Shown here: piece by piece, positions 1 to 9,795 of the stretch
How the letters are laid out: each line of letters opens with the position of its first letter
Numbering within the stretch: position 1 is the first letter of the stretch
Assembly (NCBI GenBank): GCA_025201365.1
Contig: JAIXMF010000011.1
Location: 62,001-126,000 of the forward strand
Direction: 5' to 3'
Length of the DNA stretch: 64,000 nucleotides
Source of the DNA: Syncephalis plumigaleata
Taxonomy: Eukaryota > Zoopagomycota > Zoopagomycetes > Zoopagales > Piptocephalidaceae
Position numbers and translations under genes: made by a program
Notes under the pieces: generated by a model
The model's database searches: none
Seen by the model: only the letters and a program-made list of their open reading frames with translations
What the model was told of the DNA's origin: nothing

Positions 1-303
1 ACGGTCAATACTGTTAGCATTCATAGAAAGAAAGAGGAGGATTTATGCTGTTGCTAATTGGTTTATATTAAAATAACTATGCTAATACATAGTGTAAATC
101 AATATTAATTGATCAACAATGTAGTATAATGATTTACGTATATTCTATAAACAATATTTAGGTACTCCATTAGCAAGCTATCCTACTCGTAATACGATAT
201 CGTTACGTATAGTAAAAAAAAATCGCGCAAAGCCGCCGCAAAAAATTTGCCCAAAAAATTGCATAAATCTCATGATGTCAAAAAAACCTTCCAAATCATG
301 GCG

Positions 304-376
304 GGGCGCATGGCCAAATGGATAAGGCGCCTGACTACGGATCAGGAGATTCCAGGTTCGAGTCCTGGTGTGCTCG
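304..376 (+). tRNA. tRNA-Arg (anticodon ACG)
   Basis: The sequence folds as a cloverleaf: a 7-bp acceptor stem with two G-U pairs, D arm, anticodon arm with loop CTACGGA (anticodon ACG), and a T arm with the TTCGAGT loop. It contains Pol III A and B boxes, no intron, and is followed by a T7 run at 382-388 that would terminate Pol III. Confidence 0.95.
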
Positions 377-570
377 CTCGCTTTTTTTGCTTCGGCTTAC
401 TATTTTTTGCATGCTAGTATTTTTGTGTGTGACGCCTCTCACTTAATTCATCGAAGGTCATGATATGCTACTAGCTAGTATCATCATCGGCATCACCAGT
501 TGTAAGACATCACTCGTCGCTTTATTCCTTTATTTTCTATTCCTACACTGTGTGAGCGGTCTTACAAGTT
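377..570. other. spacer, no gene seen
   Basis: Apart from the Pol III terminator next to the tRNA, I see no coding or repeat signal before the left end of the transposon remnant. Confidence 0.5.
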
Positions 571-859
571 GCGTATAATAGTTGGCAATCTTTGGATCAG
601 TTGTCATTATGCGGAGGTATGGAATGGAATCCCCCTTAATAAATGCTTTATTTAATATTTGCCACAATGCGAATGCCATTAAGGCCGCATCAAACAACGC
701 TCTGCATAGCTAGAATTTACCTTGCACTAAGAATGTATCTACAAATAATGAAAAGCTCTTTTGTTAACAAAGGTTTGATGACGTATCACATTGAAAGTAT
801 ACGCTATTAAAAAAAGAATCTATTAACGTGACTACAGATTATATTCATTTGCAAGACAA

Positions 860-1412
860 CGGCCAAAGAATGTCTGAGCATGTTTAATCCAAGCAATGCG
901 GTCATTTTTTGTGATAAGCTTGCTGAATTCTATTGTTCACTCCTCAATAGTATCATTCTTGCATAGTTCAGATCTTCTTACGTCTGCCTTGAGTTTTGAT
1001 CAGCATTCCTCTATAGGATTTAGAAATGGTGAATAGGGCGGTAGGTAGGCGCAGTGGTGACCAATGAGCTCTAGTAGTTCTGCCACTGCTTTGGATTCGT
1101 GAATGGCGCATTATCCATAATAAAGTATCGATTCTTCATATTGTTCTCGGCCAAAACTGTAATGGCCTGTTGTAAGAACATTAGGAAATGTGTAGTCCTT
1201 GTTCCGATATGTCCGTGTATTTCCTCCGCTTTGGCGCCTTTCGTTTTGCGTTTCTTGACCGCTTCTAGCTTTGGCGTCTTCATGGGAAATTTAGAACGTC
1301 ATCGGCACTAATAGCATCCACAACTGAATGTGTCACGCCACGTTACGTGAGAACTGTCGCTTTTGCTGGTTGTCCTTCCAATGATCTCTTCAGCATGAGC
1401 ATTGTTATCCAT
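860..1412 (-). pseudogene. DDE transposase fragment (Tc1/mariner-like)
   Basis: Minus-strand translation shows the order typical of fungal DDE_3 transposases: a GQPAKATV block, then VVDAISADD, then GTRTTHF, then the second catalytic-Asp block FIMDNAP (about 1110), then YLPPYSPFLNPIEEC (about 1010-1060) with the third acidic residue, then a C-terminal region ending near 860. Reading requires at least two frame changes and crosses in-frame stops (one replacing the Trp usually found after NPIEE-C, another about 25 codons later, one in the N-terminal block). The N-terminal helix-turn-helix half is missing. It cannot encode an active enzyme. Confidence 0.8.
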
Positions 1413-1595
1413 GTTTAAAATTAAATAAAAACACTTGCAAATTGTAAATACTGAAAGCGCGGCAAGTAAAACCACATCAAAGGCAAGTCAATTGTATAAT
1501 GGTGTAGTTGTACCTAGTTACTTTAATACATGTCTGCATTCTAAATGCCCTTGTGCTTGTATGCTGAAAGGTCATTGTGTCAAAGATATTATTGT

Positions 1596-1675
1596 GTCAA
1601 TATGTCAATACGTCAATATGCCAATACGTCAATACGCGAATATGTCAATGCGCGAATACGGCGATACGTGGATAT
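1596..1675 (+). repeat. 8-bp tandem repeat, about 10 units
   Basis: Consecutive 8-mers follow the consensus GTCAATAY. The first five units are nearly perfect and the last units drift (GCGAATAC, GGCGATAC, GTGGATAT). It lies inside the transposon remnant. Confidence 0.85.
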
Positions 1676-2309
1676 GCCAGTGTGCAATGTTATCACTGCA
1701 CGTTACCTCCTATCATCATGTATATCGCAAATAACGATCGTCTATTTCCTTAGGCCACCGGGGTCCTACTTGCTTCCTCGACCAGTGATTCGCGTGACAG
1801 CGAACACACCGTTGCTCCAACGTCATAATAATCCCTCGTGTCAGTGTGTATAATAGCCACAATCTGAATAGTGCGATGATTCTTTGTTCTTTATTTCAAT
1901 AAAATATAGGGGCATATATATTTGCTTCTGTGGTGCGTACAATCATGTTCATGCCATAGCTATTGTTTCACGTATAGATTGTTGATTCCTGTTGACCTGT
2001 GTATGTTATCATCAGTTTTGTAGATTATTAAGGCGGATTAAACCAATAGCAATTGAGTTTTGGTTAATTGATAGATTGTTACAATGTGTCAATAGCGCAT
2101 AATGACGACATTCATTGTCTCAATAATAATGGCGCATCGTGTCAATGTTCTAAGCTATCAGCACTCCATTGTGCCCGTATGACAATAGCGCATAGTGTCA
2201 ACACTCATTGTCAACGTTCATTGTCTTGATATGACTATATACAGAAGCATGCAAAATGCTTAAAAGCACGTTAGAATTTTTATTTATTAACAAGTTGCTT
2301 ACAGACACC

Positions 2310-2395
2310 TCATTATAGATGTTGCTTTGCAAATGTTTAAACATCATATGTTAACCCAAGCAGCCAGAATACAGAGCATACTAGACACATATGCA
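2310..2395 (+). repeat. dispersed repeat copy (inverted partner at 6155-6240)
   Basis: A stretch containing GCTTTGCAAATGTTTAAACA and, further on, CAGAATACAG-GCATACTAGA is repeated in opposite orientation at 6155-6240. The two copies bracket the secreted repeat-protein gene. Confidence 0.7.
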
Positions 2396-2604
2396 TAAAA
2401 ATAAGCTAGGTGTACCATTATTATTGTTATTATTTGGCAGATACATTCTTGTTATGCAGAGTATTGCTTGATGCAGCTTTAATGGCATTCGCATTGTGGT
2501 AAATAACATAAGGCGAATGCTAAACAAAGAACAAAGCATCCGCTAATGGGGGAGTCCATACTCACATACTGACAAAGACAAAGATGCTAGCTAATATGCA
2601 GGGC

Positions 2605-2660
2605 TATTTATTGACAAGAGCAAAAGTTAAGGGCTAACGATGTTAGCTGATCGGAAGAAC
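2605..2660 (+). repeat. dispersed repeat family A, copy 1
   Basis: The core (TATTTATT, then AAGARCAAAA, then CTAA, then a TCGGAAGAA tail) recurs in direct orientation at 6528-6585 and 17563-17612. Confidence 0.7.
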
Positions 2661-4161
2661 CATGTACTCCTATTGCTACTACTACTGCTGTTAAGATCCA
2701 CACATGATCAATCAAATGATCATACAACGTGTAGATCTCTACATTATTTCCGCACTATAATACCGCAAGGTTGCTACCATTTGTGAAGAAAGCGTAGTCA
2801 ACCTTCAACGATCCAGCATGCACACATCAGTCACAACACACACACACACACAATGGAACACGGCAAATACTCGACTCTATTTGAGCTAGACGCTGTCTTT
2901 ATCGTCAGTCATTATCAATGACCAAAGAGAACACTAGTGCATATTCTGATAGCAACGGTTACTGTTATTAGCAGGAGGAGTAGATGTTATTATTAGACGC
3001 GACGATAATAGTGCTATTGATGTGATAGGCACGTACTACATCAGGTAACACAGCAATCCCAGTTTATCGAACGATACAAAACAATAGGATTTTGCTGTTT
3101 ACATTGTCCTATCTCGCACTCGTTCACACTCTACAACTATACGCAATACATAGAATGATGTGATAGCACTCATGCTGAATACTCTAGCTCATGATAGTAT
3201 CGCATGTTTGTATGTTTGTATGTATGTATGGATGAAGAAATGTGGAGATGTCATGATATTGATTGCTCTCCTTGTAGCAATCAAGTTTGTTACATTACAC
3301 AACAAGGCGATTGTTACCGCTGTTGTTGTTATACATCTATTTGACCGTGATTACGTATAATAATTATCGAGAAAAATACATATCGTCATGCCTTTTACTT
3401 TGTAGATCGTAAAAATATCTAGATGAGCGCTTGGCTACTGATACGTGCACACACACTTGTATTGCTAGATTGATATGAGCTAGAAATAGAAAGATGTACA
3501 CATTTCTATTGAGCTCCATGTGTGTTCTTGACCTTGAGTCGATGACACCATAATCGTTGATGTTAAGGATCGATAAGTAGGTCTATTATTATACACTCAA
3601 ATCGATTTTTAAGGTTCCCCTTACACCAGTAGCACACCGATGGCACTCACTCATACTACTAGTTAGGTAATAGTCAACGAGCGGAAGAATACAACTAAGC
3701 AGTGTTACATACACCATGCATGTCCACCTTGCTCTACAACTATTGTTATTGTGTAATCAGTTTCCCTGTTAAGTAAGCATTGCCCATACAACTTGATTTC
3801 TTTCCATGGAGCAAAGACGATAGACTGGTTATTATTAGTACAGGGACTAAGATAATTATAGTTGGTATAGTTGGAATACCGTATTACCAATGATCTTTGT
3901 AGCAGTGCAAATCCGCTATAAAAACTAGGTCAGTATACGGTGTATTTTCCTCTTACTACATCATCACATCTGCTTCTCATCTTTTCTAACCTTTGAATAG
4001 GATAAACACCTAGTCATTAGCCTTACATTCTTCACATTATCATCATTTCAGAAGCAAGTAACATACGATTGTACGTATCGATCTTGCATCTGTGACAATA
4101 TATCACTCTCTCTCACACGTAGTTGTTTACTAACACCTTATAGCAAGTCTAAGCATTTACA
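2661..4161. other. intergenic / promoter of the repeat-protein gene
   Basis: No convincing gene is present. A (CA)n tract lies at about 2837-2852 and a GTAT-type short repeat at about 3208-3231. A TATA-like CTATAAAAAC lies near 3918, roughly 240 bp before the ATG at 4162. The short ORFs here have no recognisable features. Confidence 0.5.
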
Positions 4162-5796
4162 ATGCATTCATTTAAATATCTCGTCCTGCTCGCGGCTTCT
4201 CTAGCTATCGTCACTAACAATGACCACTTTATAGCTGAAGCTGCGCCAAAATACATTTATCCGAGCAAGGCTCCGGTTCACAAGAAAAAACCAGCTTACC
4301 CAATCCCAGCTTATCCTAAACCAGCTTATCCAAAACCAGCTTATCCAATCCCAGCTTATCCTAAACCAGCTTATCCTAAACCAGCTTATCCAAAACCAGC
4401 TTATCCAATCCCAGCTTATCCTAAACCAGCTTATCCAAAACCAGCTTATCCAATCCCAGCTTATCCTAAACCAGCTTATCCTAAACCAGCTTATCCTAAA
4501 CCAGCTTACCCAGTCCCAGCTTATCCTAAACCAGCTTACCCAGTCCCAGCTTATCCTAAACCAGCTTACCCAGTCCCAGCTTATCCAGTCCCAGCTTATC
4601 CAGCCCCAACTCCCGATTCTCCAGCTCCAACTCCCGATTCTCCAGCTCCAACTCCCGATTCTCCAGCTCCAACTCCCGATTCTCCAGCTCCAACGCCTGA
4701 TTCTCCAGCTCCAACTCCCGATTCTCCAGCTCCAACTCCCGATTCTCCAGCTCCAACTCCCGATTCTCCAGCTCCAACGCCTGATTCTCCAGCTCCAACT
4801 CCCGATTCTCCAGCTCCAACGCCCGATTCTCCAGCCCCAACTCCCGATTCTCCAGCTCCAACTCCCGATTCTCCAGCCCCAACTCCCGATTCTCCAGCTC
4901 CAACGCCCGATTCTCCAGCCCCAACTCCCGATTCTCCAGCTCCAACTCCCGATTCTCCAGCTCCAACACCTGATTCTCCAGCTCCAACGCCCGATTCTCC
5001 AGCTCCAACGCCTGACTACCCAGTCCCAGCTTACCCAATTCCCGATTACCCAGCCCCAACTCCCGATTCTCCAGCTCCAACGCCTGATTCTCCAGCTCCA
5101 ACGCCCGATTCTCCAGCCCCAACTCCCGATTCTCCAGCTCCAACGCCTGACTACCCAGCTCCTGACTACCCAGTCCCAGCTTATCCAGCTCCCGATTACC
5201 CAGCTCCAACTCCTGATTATCCAGTCCCAGTTTATCCAGCTCCCGATTATCCAGCTCCTGATTATCCAGCTCCAACTCCTGACTACCCGGCTCCAACTCC
5301 CGATTACCCAGCTCCAACGCCTGACTACCCAGTCCCAGCTTATCCAGCTCCTGATTATCCAGCTCCAACTCCCGATTACCCAGTCCCAGCTTATCCAGCT
5401 CCTGATTACCCAGCCCCATCTCCCGATTACCCAGCTCCAACTCCTGACTACCCGGCTCCAACTCCCGATTACCCAGCTCCAACTCCTGACTACCCAGTCC
5501 CAGCTTATCCAGCTCCTGATTACCCAGCCCCATCTCCCGATTACCCAGCCCCATCTCCCGATTACCCAGCTCCAACTCCTGACTACCCGGCTCCAACTCC
5601 CGATTACCCAGCTCCAACTCCTGACTACCCAGTCCCAGCATCCCCAGTCCCAGCATCCCCAGTCCCAGCATCCCCAGTTCCAGCATCCCCAGTTCCAGTT
5701 TCCCATCCCATCAAGAAGAAGCAGAAATATATACCTATTCGCAAGCTCCTCAAGCTCCTCAAGCTCCTCAAGCAGCAGAGACGCGCTCGTCACTAA
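4162..5796 (+). CDS. secreted Pro/Tyr/Asp-rich tandem-repeat protein
   Basis: This is a single uninterrupted 544-codon ORF with no intron, unlike most neighbours. Residues 1-27 form a signal peptide with likely cleavage after AEA. The mature protein has blocks: about residues 45-150 are PAYPKP/PAYPIP/PAYPVP hexapeptides (Tyr every sixth residue, Lys-rich, cationic); the centre is mostly PAPTPDS heptapeptides (acidic); then PAPTPDY/PVPAY/PAPDY mixes; then PVPAS units; then a basic tail containing KKKQK and KLLKLLKLLK and ending RRARH. There is no Cys and no catalytic motif. The DNA repeats are nearly identical, implying recent expansion. AATAAA-like signals follow at about 5817. I do not recognise a named family. 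A secreted matrix, cell-wall or adhesive role is an inference from signal peptide and composition only. Confidence 0.8.
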   Translation: MHSFKYLVLLAASLAIVTNNDHFIAEAAPKYIYPSKAPVHKKKPAYPIPAYPKPAYPKPAYPIPAYPKPAYPKPAYPKPAYPIPAYPKPAYPKPAYPIPAYPKPAYPKPAYPKPAYPVPAYPKPAYPVPAYPKPAYPVPAYPVPAYPAPTPDSPAPTPDSPAPTPDSPAPTPDSPAPTPDSPAPTPDSPAPTPDSPAPTPDSPAPTPDSPAPTPDSPAPTPDSPAPTPDSPAPTPDSPAPTPDSPAPTPDSPAPTPDSPAPTPDSPAPTPDSPAPTPDSPAPTPDYPVPAYPIPDYPAPTPDSPAPTPDSPAPTPDSPAPTPDSPAPTPDYPAPDYPVPAYPAPDYPAPTPDYPVPVYPAPDYPAPDYPAPTPDYPAPTPDYPAPTPDYPVPAYPAPDYPAPTPDYPVPAYPAPDYPAPSPDYPAPTPDYPAPTPDYPAPTPDYPVPAYPAPDYPAPSPDYPAPSPDYPAPTPDYPAPTPDYPAPTPDYPVPASPVPASPVPASPVPASPVPVSHPIKKKQKYIPIRKLLKLLKLLKQQRRARH

Positions 5797-6154
5797 TTCT
5801 AAGGATGTTGCCTTCAAATAAATGATTTTATTTGTTATTTACAACGTATTACAGCTCAATAATACTCGTACAAATACACTGACTTACACAATTACCAGAA
5901 TGTTTTCCACTTTTACAATTTCATTTATTCCTCAATGTAAGCTTAATCACTTCCATTAATATTACAATAGAGCTTCTTTCTCTCTATCTAATGATACAAA
6001 TAATACTATGTCAATTAATAAAATGTTTGGTTTTTATGCTTCAAGGATCATGATTGCATTTCGGCAGTTGTGTGAGCAAATTGAATTCTTAACACTTTTC
6101 TAATAAACTTGTTGATACTTTATTAATTGTTACCAATAATTTACCAATCCATTT

Positions 6155-6240
6155 CAAAGTATCTAGTATGCACTGTATTCTGACTACTTGAATCAACGTA
6201 TGATGTTTAAACATTTGCAAAGCAATATCTACAATCAGTG
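6155..6240 (-). repeat. dispersed repeat copy (inverted partner of 2310-2395)
   Basis: The reverse complement matches 2310-2395 over about 80 bp with scattered substitutions. Confidence 0.7.
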
Positions 6241-6527
6241 AAATGCTACTACGGTTAGTTACGTTATGCACTTTAATAGATACGCTGCAATAGAGGAGAT
6301 AGTCAATAGATATAATGTTTTATTTAGAATGATAATAAAGCATCATATTTATAAGCATACGATGTTCAATGTATAACACTAAGATACTGTATACGCAGTC
6401 ATACAATGAGCACGATTAATAGGGGTTATAAGGCGAATGTACTATAGAGAGCGTTACTTACGTACACAGACACTAATGTTATACATTGACTTCAACAATA
6501 ATGATGGTGCTAATGAATGCGCAATAT

Positions 6528-6585
6528 TATTTATTAATAAGAACAAAAACTAAAGACTAACAGTGTTAAACGGTTGAAGAAACCC
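6528..6585 (+). repeat. dispersed repeat family A, copy 2
   Basis: Direct-orientation match to 2605-2660 and 17563-17612. Weaker similarity extends upstream to about 6420 (shared ATAAGGCGAATG). Confidence 0.7.
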
Positions 6586-7707
6586 TATATATCATATCAT
6601 GAATAAACCAATCCCATTTGCGTGCAACACAACATCCAACGACATAAAACAGGTTGTTTAACTGTTGGTGTAAATCACCAACATCAATAGTGCATGTTTC
6701 ACTGGCTCCTTATTGGTACTTAGCAGAGACACGTTCCATTTACCAATAGCATGCTAAGCAACAGTCGATAATCAATGGCTTCACATTGCACCATTGACAT
6801 AGCAAAAAAGATAAGCACTAGTGTGAGCATGTGTGTTTAGATACACCATCTACTTGTAAGCATTGTAATTAATCACACTAAGCATAGATGTATTTTGTTA
6901 ACATAATCATCCTTTATTACAATAGTACTCGTCAAGGACAATCTAATAATAAACAGCCTAGATACCAGTGTGGATATTGTCTCTAATTGACATACTGCAC
7001 CGCTATATTAGCGCGCCTCTCATCCGCTCTCTCTCATCCATCGATGGAGAGATGCGCAATACGGCTGCAGCTATCCGCCTTCATCCGGTCTGTGTGATCT
7101 TTTTCAAACTCCATAGACACCCTATACATCAACTACGCATACGCACATACACACACAGAACATCTTCCATTCCACGCCACCTATTTCTTACTCATCTAGT
7201 TGCTTGGGGCACTTGTTTCTTTCTTCTCTTTCTTGCACTGCTCTTCTTGTGATTATTATTACTACTATTACTATTATTATTATTGTGATTGTGATTCTCG
7301 CTTAGCTTCTACTACTTGCACGAGTATCTGAAACGCACAAGAGTTCACCTGCCCTATACACCGTAACCAACTCACTCATCCTACAAAACTTATAAGCTTT
7401 GTAGTCGTACCTATTGCTGCACGCATAATTACTGACAGTATCTTCCTTCCTTCCTCCCTTCCTTCTTATTATTATCGCTTTAGTTCTATTACAATACTTT
7501 GACAGTAAGTAAGCAAAAAGGGAAGGGAGGACCACAACACAGCACCACAAGCGCTTAAAATAGACGTCTCCTTTTCTGGGCATTTTTTCTTTGGTGTCAA
7601 ATACATGTCATGTACATATCTCGCTAACTGCTCTTCTTCTTTTGGTCCTCTTTATTGCTATCTTCTTTCTCCTTGACAACATCGTGACACCCTTCACTAG
7701 CGTCATC

Positions 7708-8267
7708 ATGTCTAGTCCATACGATCCATACTCGTCCAATCAGGGCTCCAAGACCAAACATGTCCAACAACAAGTCAATGAAGTGGTTGGTATTATGCAA
7801 GAGAATATCGATAAGGTTATGGAACGTGGCGAACGAGTAGATGATATTCATAACAAAACAGGTTAGTATAGACATATTGTGATCATAATGAGAGAGCGAG
7901 AGAGGAAGCTTCGCAACGAGATGTGTGAGCATAAGCTGTATAGGCACATACTACACGCGTTGCCTTGATGTCTTCCTTTCGTATTGCACGGTTAACTGAC
8001 TTGCTTGTTCGCTACTTTAGAGGAACTCGAACGTGGTGCTAACCAGTTCCGAAGCGGTGCCAATCGTGTGCGTCGTCGTATGTGGTGGAAGGATATGAAG
8101 TTGAAGCTTATAATCGCTGCCATTGTCGTCGTTATTATCCTGGTTATTGTCAGTAAGTATTCTGCCATGTATACGACTTGTTAGAATCAATTAACTAAGC
8201 ATATTCCACGCATCTATTATCTATAGTTCCCATTGTTGTCAATAACAAAAAGAATGACAGCGCTTAG
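7708..8267 (+). CDS. synaptobrevin-type v-SNARE
   Basis: Exons are 7708-7861, 8021-8152 and 8227-8267, giving 108 aa. The protein is an R-SNARE of exocytic vesicles: a short variable N-terminus, a SNARE helix of about 55 residues beginning [14 protein letters not shown] with the zero-layer Arg in VMERGERV, then the juxtamembrane [12 protein letters not shown] and one C-terminal transmembrane helix (tail anchor). Length and the WWK motif match Snc/VAMP proteins. Known family role: fusion of post-Golgi and endocytic vesicles with the plasma membrane, pairing with syntaxin and SNAP-25-type partners. Both introns have GT-AG ends. Exact paralogue (exocytic versus endosomal) is inferred. Confidence 0.93.
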
Positions 8268-8634
8268 TGCAATTATTGCTACCACCACTACTATTACTAC
8301 TCCTTCTTGGTTCGTTCATTAGTAATCAATTCGTTTATTTCGCTTTCTTTCTCTCTCTCTCTTTCTCTCGCTTGAGCCGATGCATATGCAGCCATTGATA
8401 TGATGTGATAGGAAAGCGACATTGATGTCTTTTGATCTACGACGATGAACTTCTATTGGTTATCCTTGCCTTTGTGTCCATACAACAAATAGTATTATGT
8501 GTTGTCGTTTTTCTTAAACAAATTATAGTTGTGTCAACATGGATAAACAGTGTAGAAATGATATATAAATAGAAATAGAAAATGACATATATATTTTATA
8601 TGGATATATTACAAATAATAATATTAGGGATTGA

Positions 8635-9448
8635 TTACAGCGCAGTGTCATCATCATCATCATCTCCCTCCCAGTCATCGTCACCTTCGGCTAGATAGGT
8701 GGCAGGAGGATAGAGTGCTCGAACTGTTTGATTAGCATCTGGATATCGACTACGACACTGCTCCTTCAACGATCTAAATGATTAGTGTTAATCGATTTGT
8801 CCTTCTTATTCTATGTAACAATGTAATAAACATTCTTACCGTAATCGACGGAATACACCATCGAGATCTTTACGTAAAGCCAGTACAGAGGTGACATGTT
8901 GCTCGAGTCGTTTTTGCAATTCAGCATAACGCGCCTCGGCAAACTCATTGAACGCGGCCAATGTATCGTGAGTTTGGGTGGCCGTATCAAGTCTACATAC
9001 ACAAGTAACAAGCAACATGTTAATGCCATTTACACGAATGTATACATCATACTTACGTTTTCTCCTGTAGCGCTAGCATCTCGGCAAGTGCTTGTTCATT
9101 AAGACAGCCGGCCAATTGTGCGTTTAACACTCGACCAAGCGTGGTGCCTTCGCCAAAATCGTAGGTTGACGAGGCAGGTCGTGAGGAATAGGCAGAGTGA
9201 CGAGAATTGGCGGCTGGATTGAACTCGACATCGTCACTGCCATCGGCTGTCAATATGACACTCGGTGTATCCTGCGATATTGTCGTACGTGTTGTGCCGT
9301 TAGTCAATTCCGTACGTATCATATACTGTGCCTTGGGCACTTGTTCATCATCGTTAACGGGCAGTTCCTCGCCCGTACGACTAGATTCCGACTCGTTCAG
9401 CAAGCGACTAAGTCCGGCGGCTGCCGTCAAAGGTGGTGGCGTGGTCAT
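8635..9448 (-). CDS. KXD1: KxDL-family protein (KXD1-like)
   Basis: Exons on the minus strand are 9448-9057, 8992-8840 and 8773-8635, giving 227 aa. The C-terminal half has the KxDL domain: a coiled coil (AELQKRLEQHVTSVLALRKD) running into RKDLDGVFRRLRSLK and then SRYP, the family signature, with Arg in place of the first Lys. The N-terminal 130 residues are Ser/Thr-rich and look disordered; the extreme C-terminus is an acidic Asp run. Known role of the family: subunit of BLOC-1/BORC-type complexes on endosomes and lysosomes. It is transcribed divergently from Chs5, 347 bp away. Function in this organism is inferred from the domain. Confidence 0.8.
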
Positions 9449-9795
9449 TGCGTTGACTAGTATAGAGTAGAGTGGCTATTGTTCGAGTCCTACACTAATA
9501 TACATACGCACGATAGATTCTACAATAAGTAAACGGAAAGTGGAAGAAATGATCGTTTTGTGTTTGATTGGCTCATCTGACCTGTATCGCATTCTGATTG
9601 ATATGGAATGGAGCATCTGTGTTTTCTTTACTCGTTGCCCTCTTACCTTGCTACGTCGTCGCTTCGTCTACCAACAATATTTTACTATTGATGCAGCCTT
9701 AGCAAATAAGCATCCCTTTCTCCTTGACTACATATTAAGCATAGCTCGTTGACTCTTTTCTCTTTGTTTCTATCCCGCTTGTTTCTATTCTCAAT

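Larger units (their letters stand above)
571..2600 (-). mobile_element. decayed DDE DNA transposon with inverted ends
   Basis: Sequence at about 575-750 is repeated in inverted orientation at about 2429-2597. Shared blocks include a segment with CCACAATGCGAATGCCATTA, a CCCCC run and an ATGCTTT block. The arms differ by many substitutions and an insertion of about 15-20 bp in the left arm, so the copy is old. Between them lies a minus-strand transposase remnant (about 860-1412), an 8-bp repeat array (1596-1675) and scattered GTCAAT/AGCGCAT motifs (2085-2205) that could be subterminal repeats. The transposase points to the Tc1/mariner-IS630 superfamily (inference from motifs). No clean TA target duplication could be identified. 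Confidence 0.65.
5797..7707. other. intergenic with repeat copies
   Basis: This stretch holds the inverted repeat at 6155-6240 and the family A copy at 6528-6585, plus A+T-rich DNA. A C/T-rich stretch at 7185-7300 with TTATTA repeats precedes the synaptobrevin gene and may be promoter/5' UTR. No gene is supported. Confidence 0.5.

Noticed and set aside
1596-1675. CRISPR-like or telomere-like array
   Set aside because: Units are contiguous 8-mers without spacers, not a G-rich telomeric motif, and internal to a transposon relic in a eukaryote.
1435-1853. Two overlapping plus-strand ORFs of about 100 codons
   Set aside because: They run through the 8-bp repeat array and have periodic, meaningless composition.
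4201-5817. 538-codon open frame on the strand opposite the secreted repeat protein, plus a second one in another frame
   Set aside because: The repeats lack codons that read as stops in reverse, so long antisense frames arise automatically. The plus frame has a signal peptide and sensible composition.
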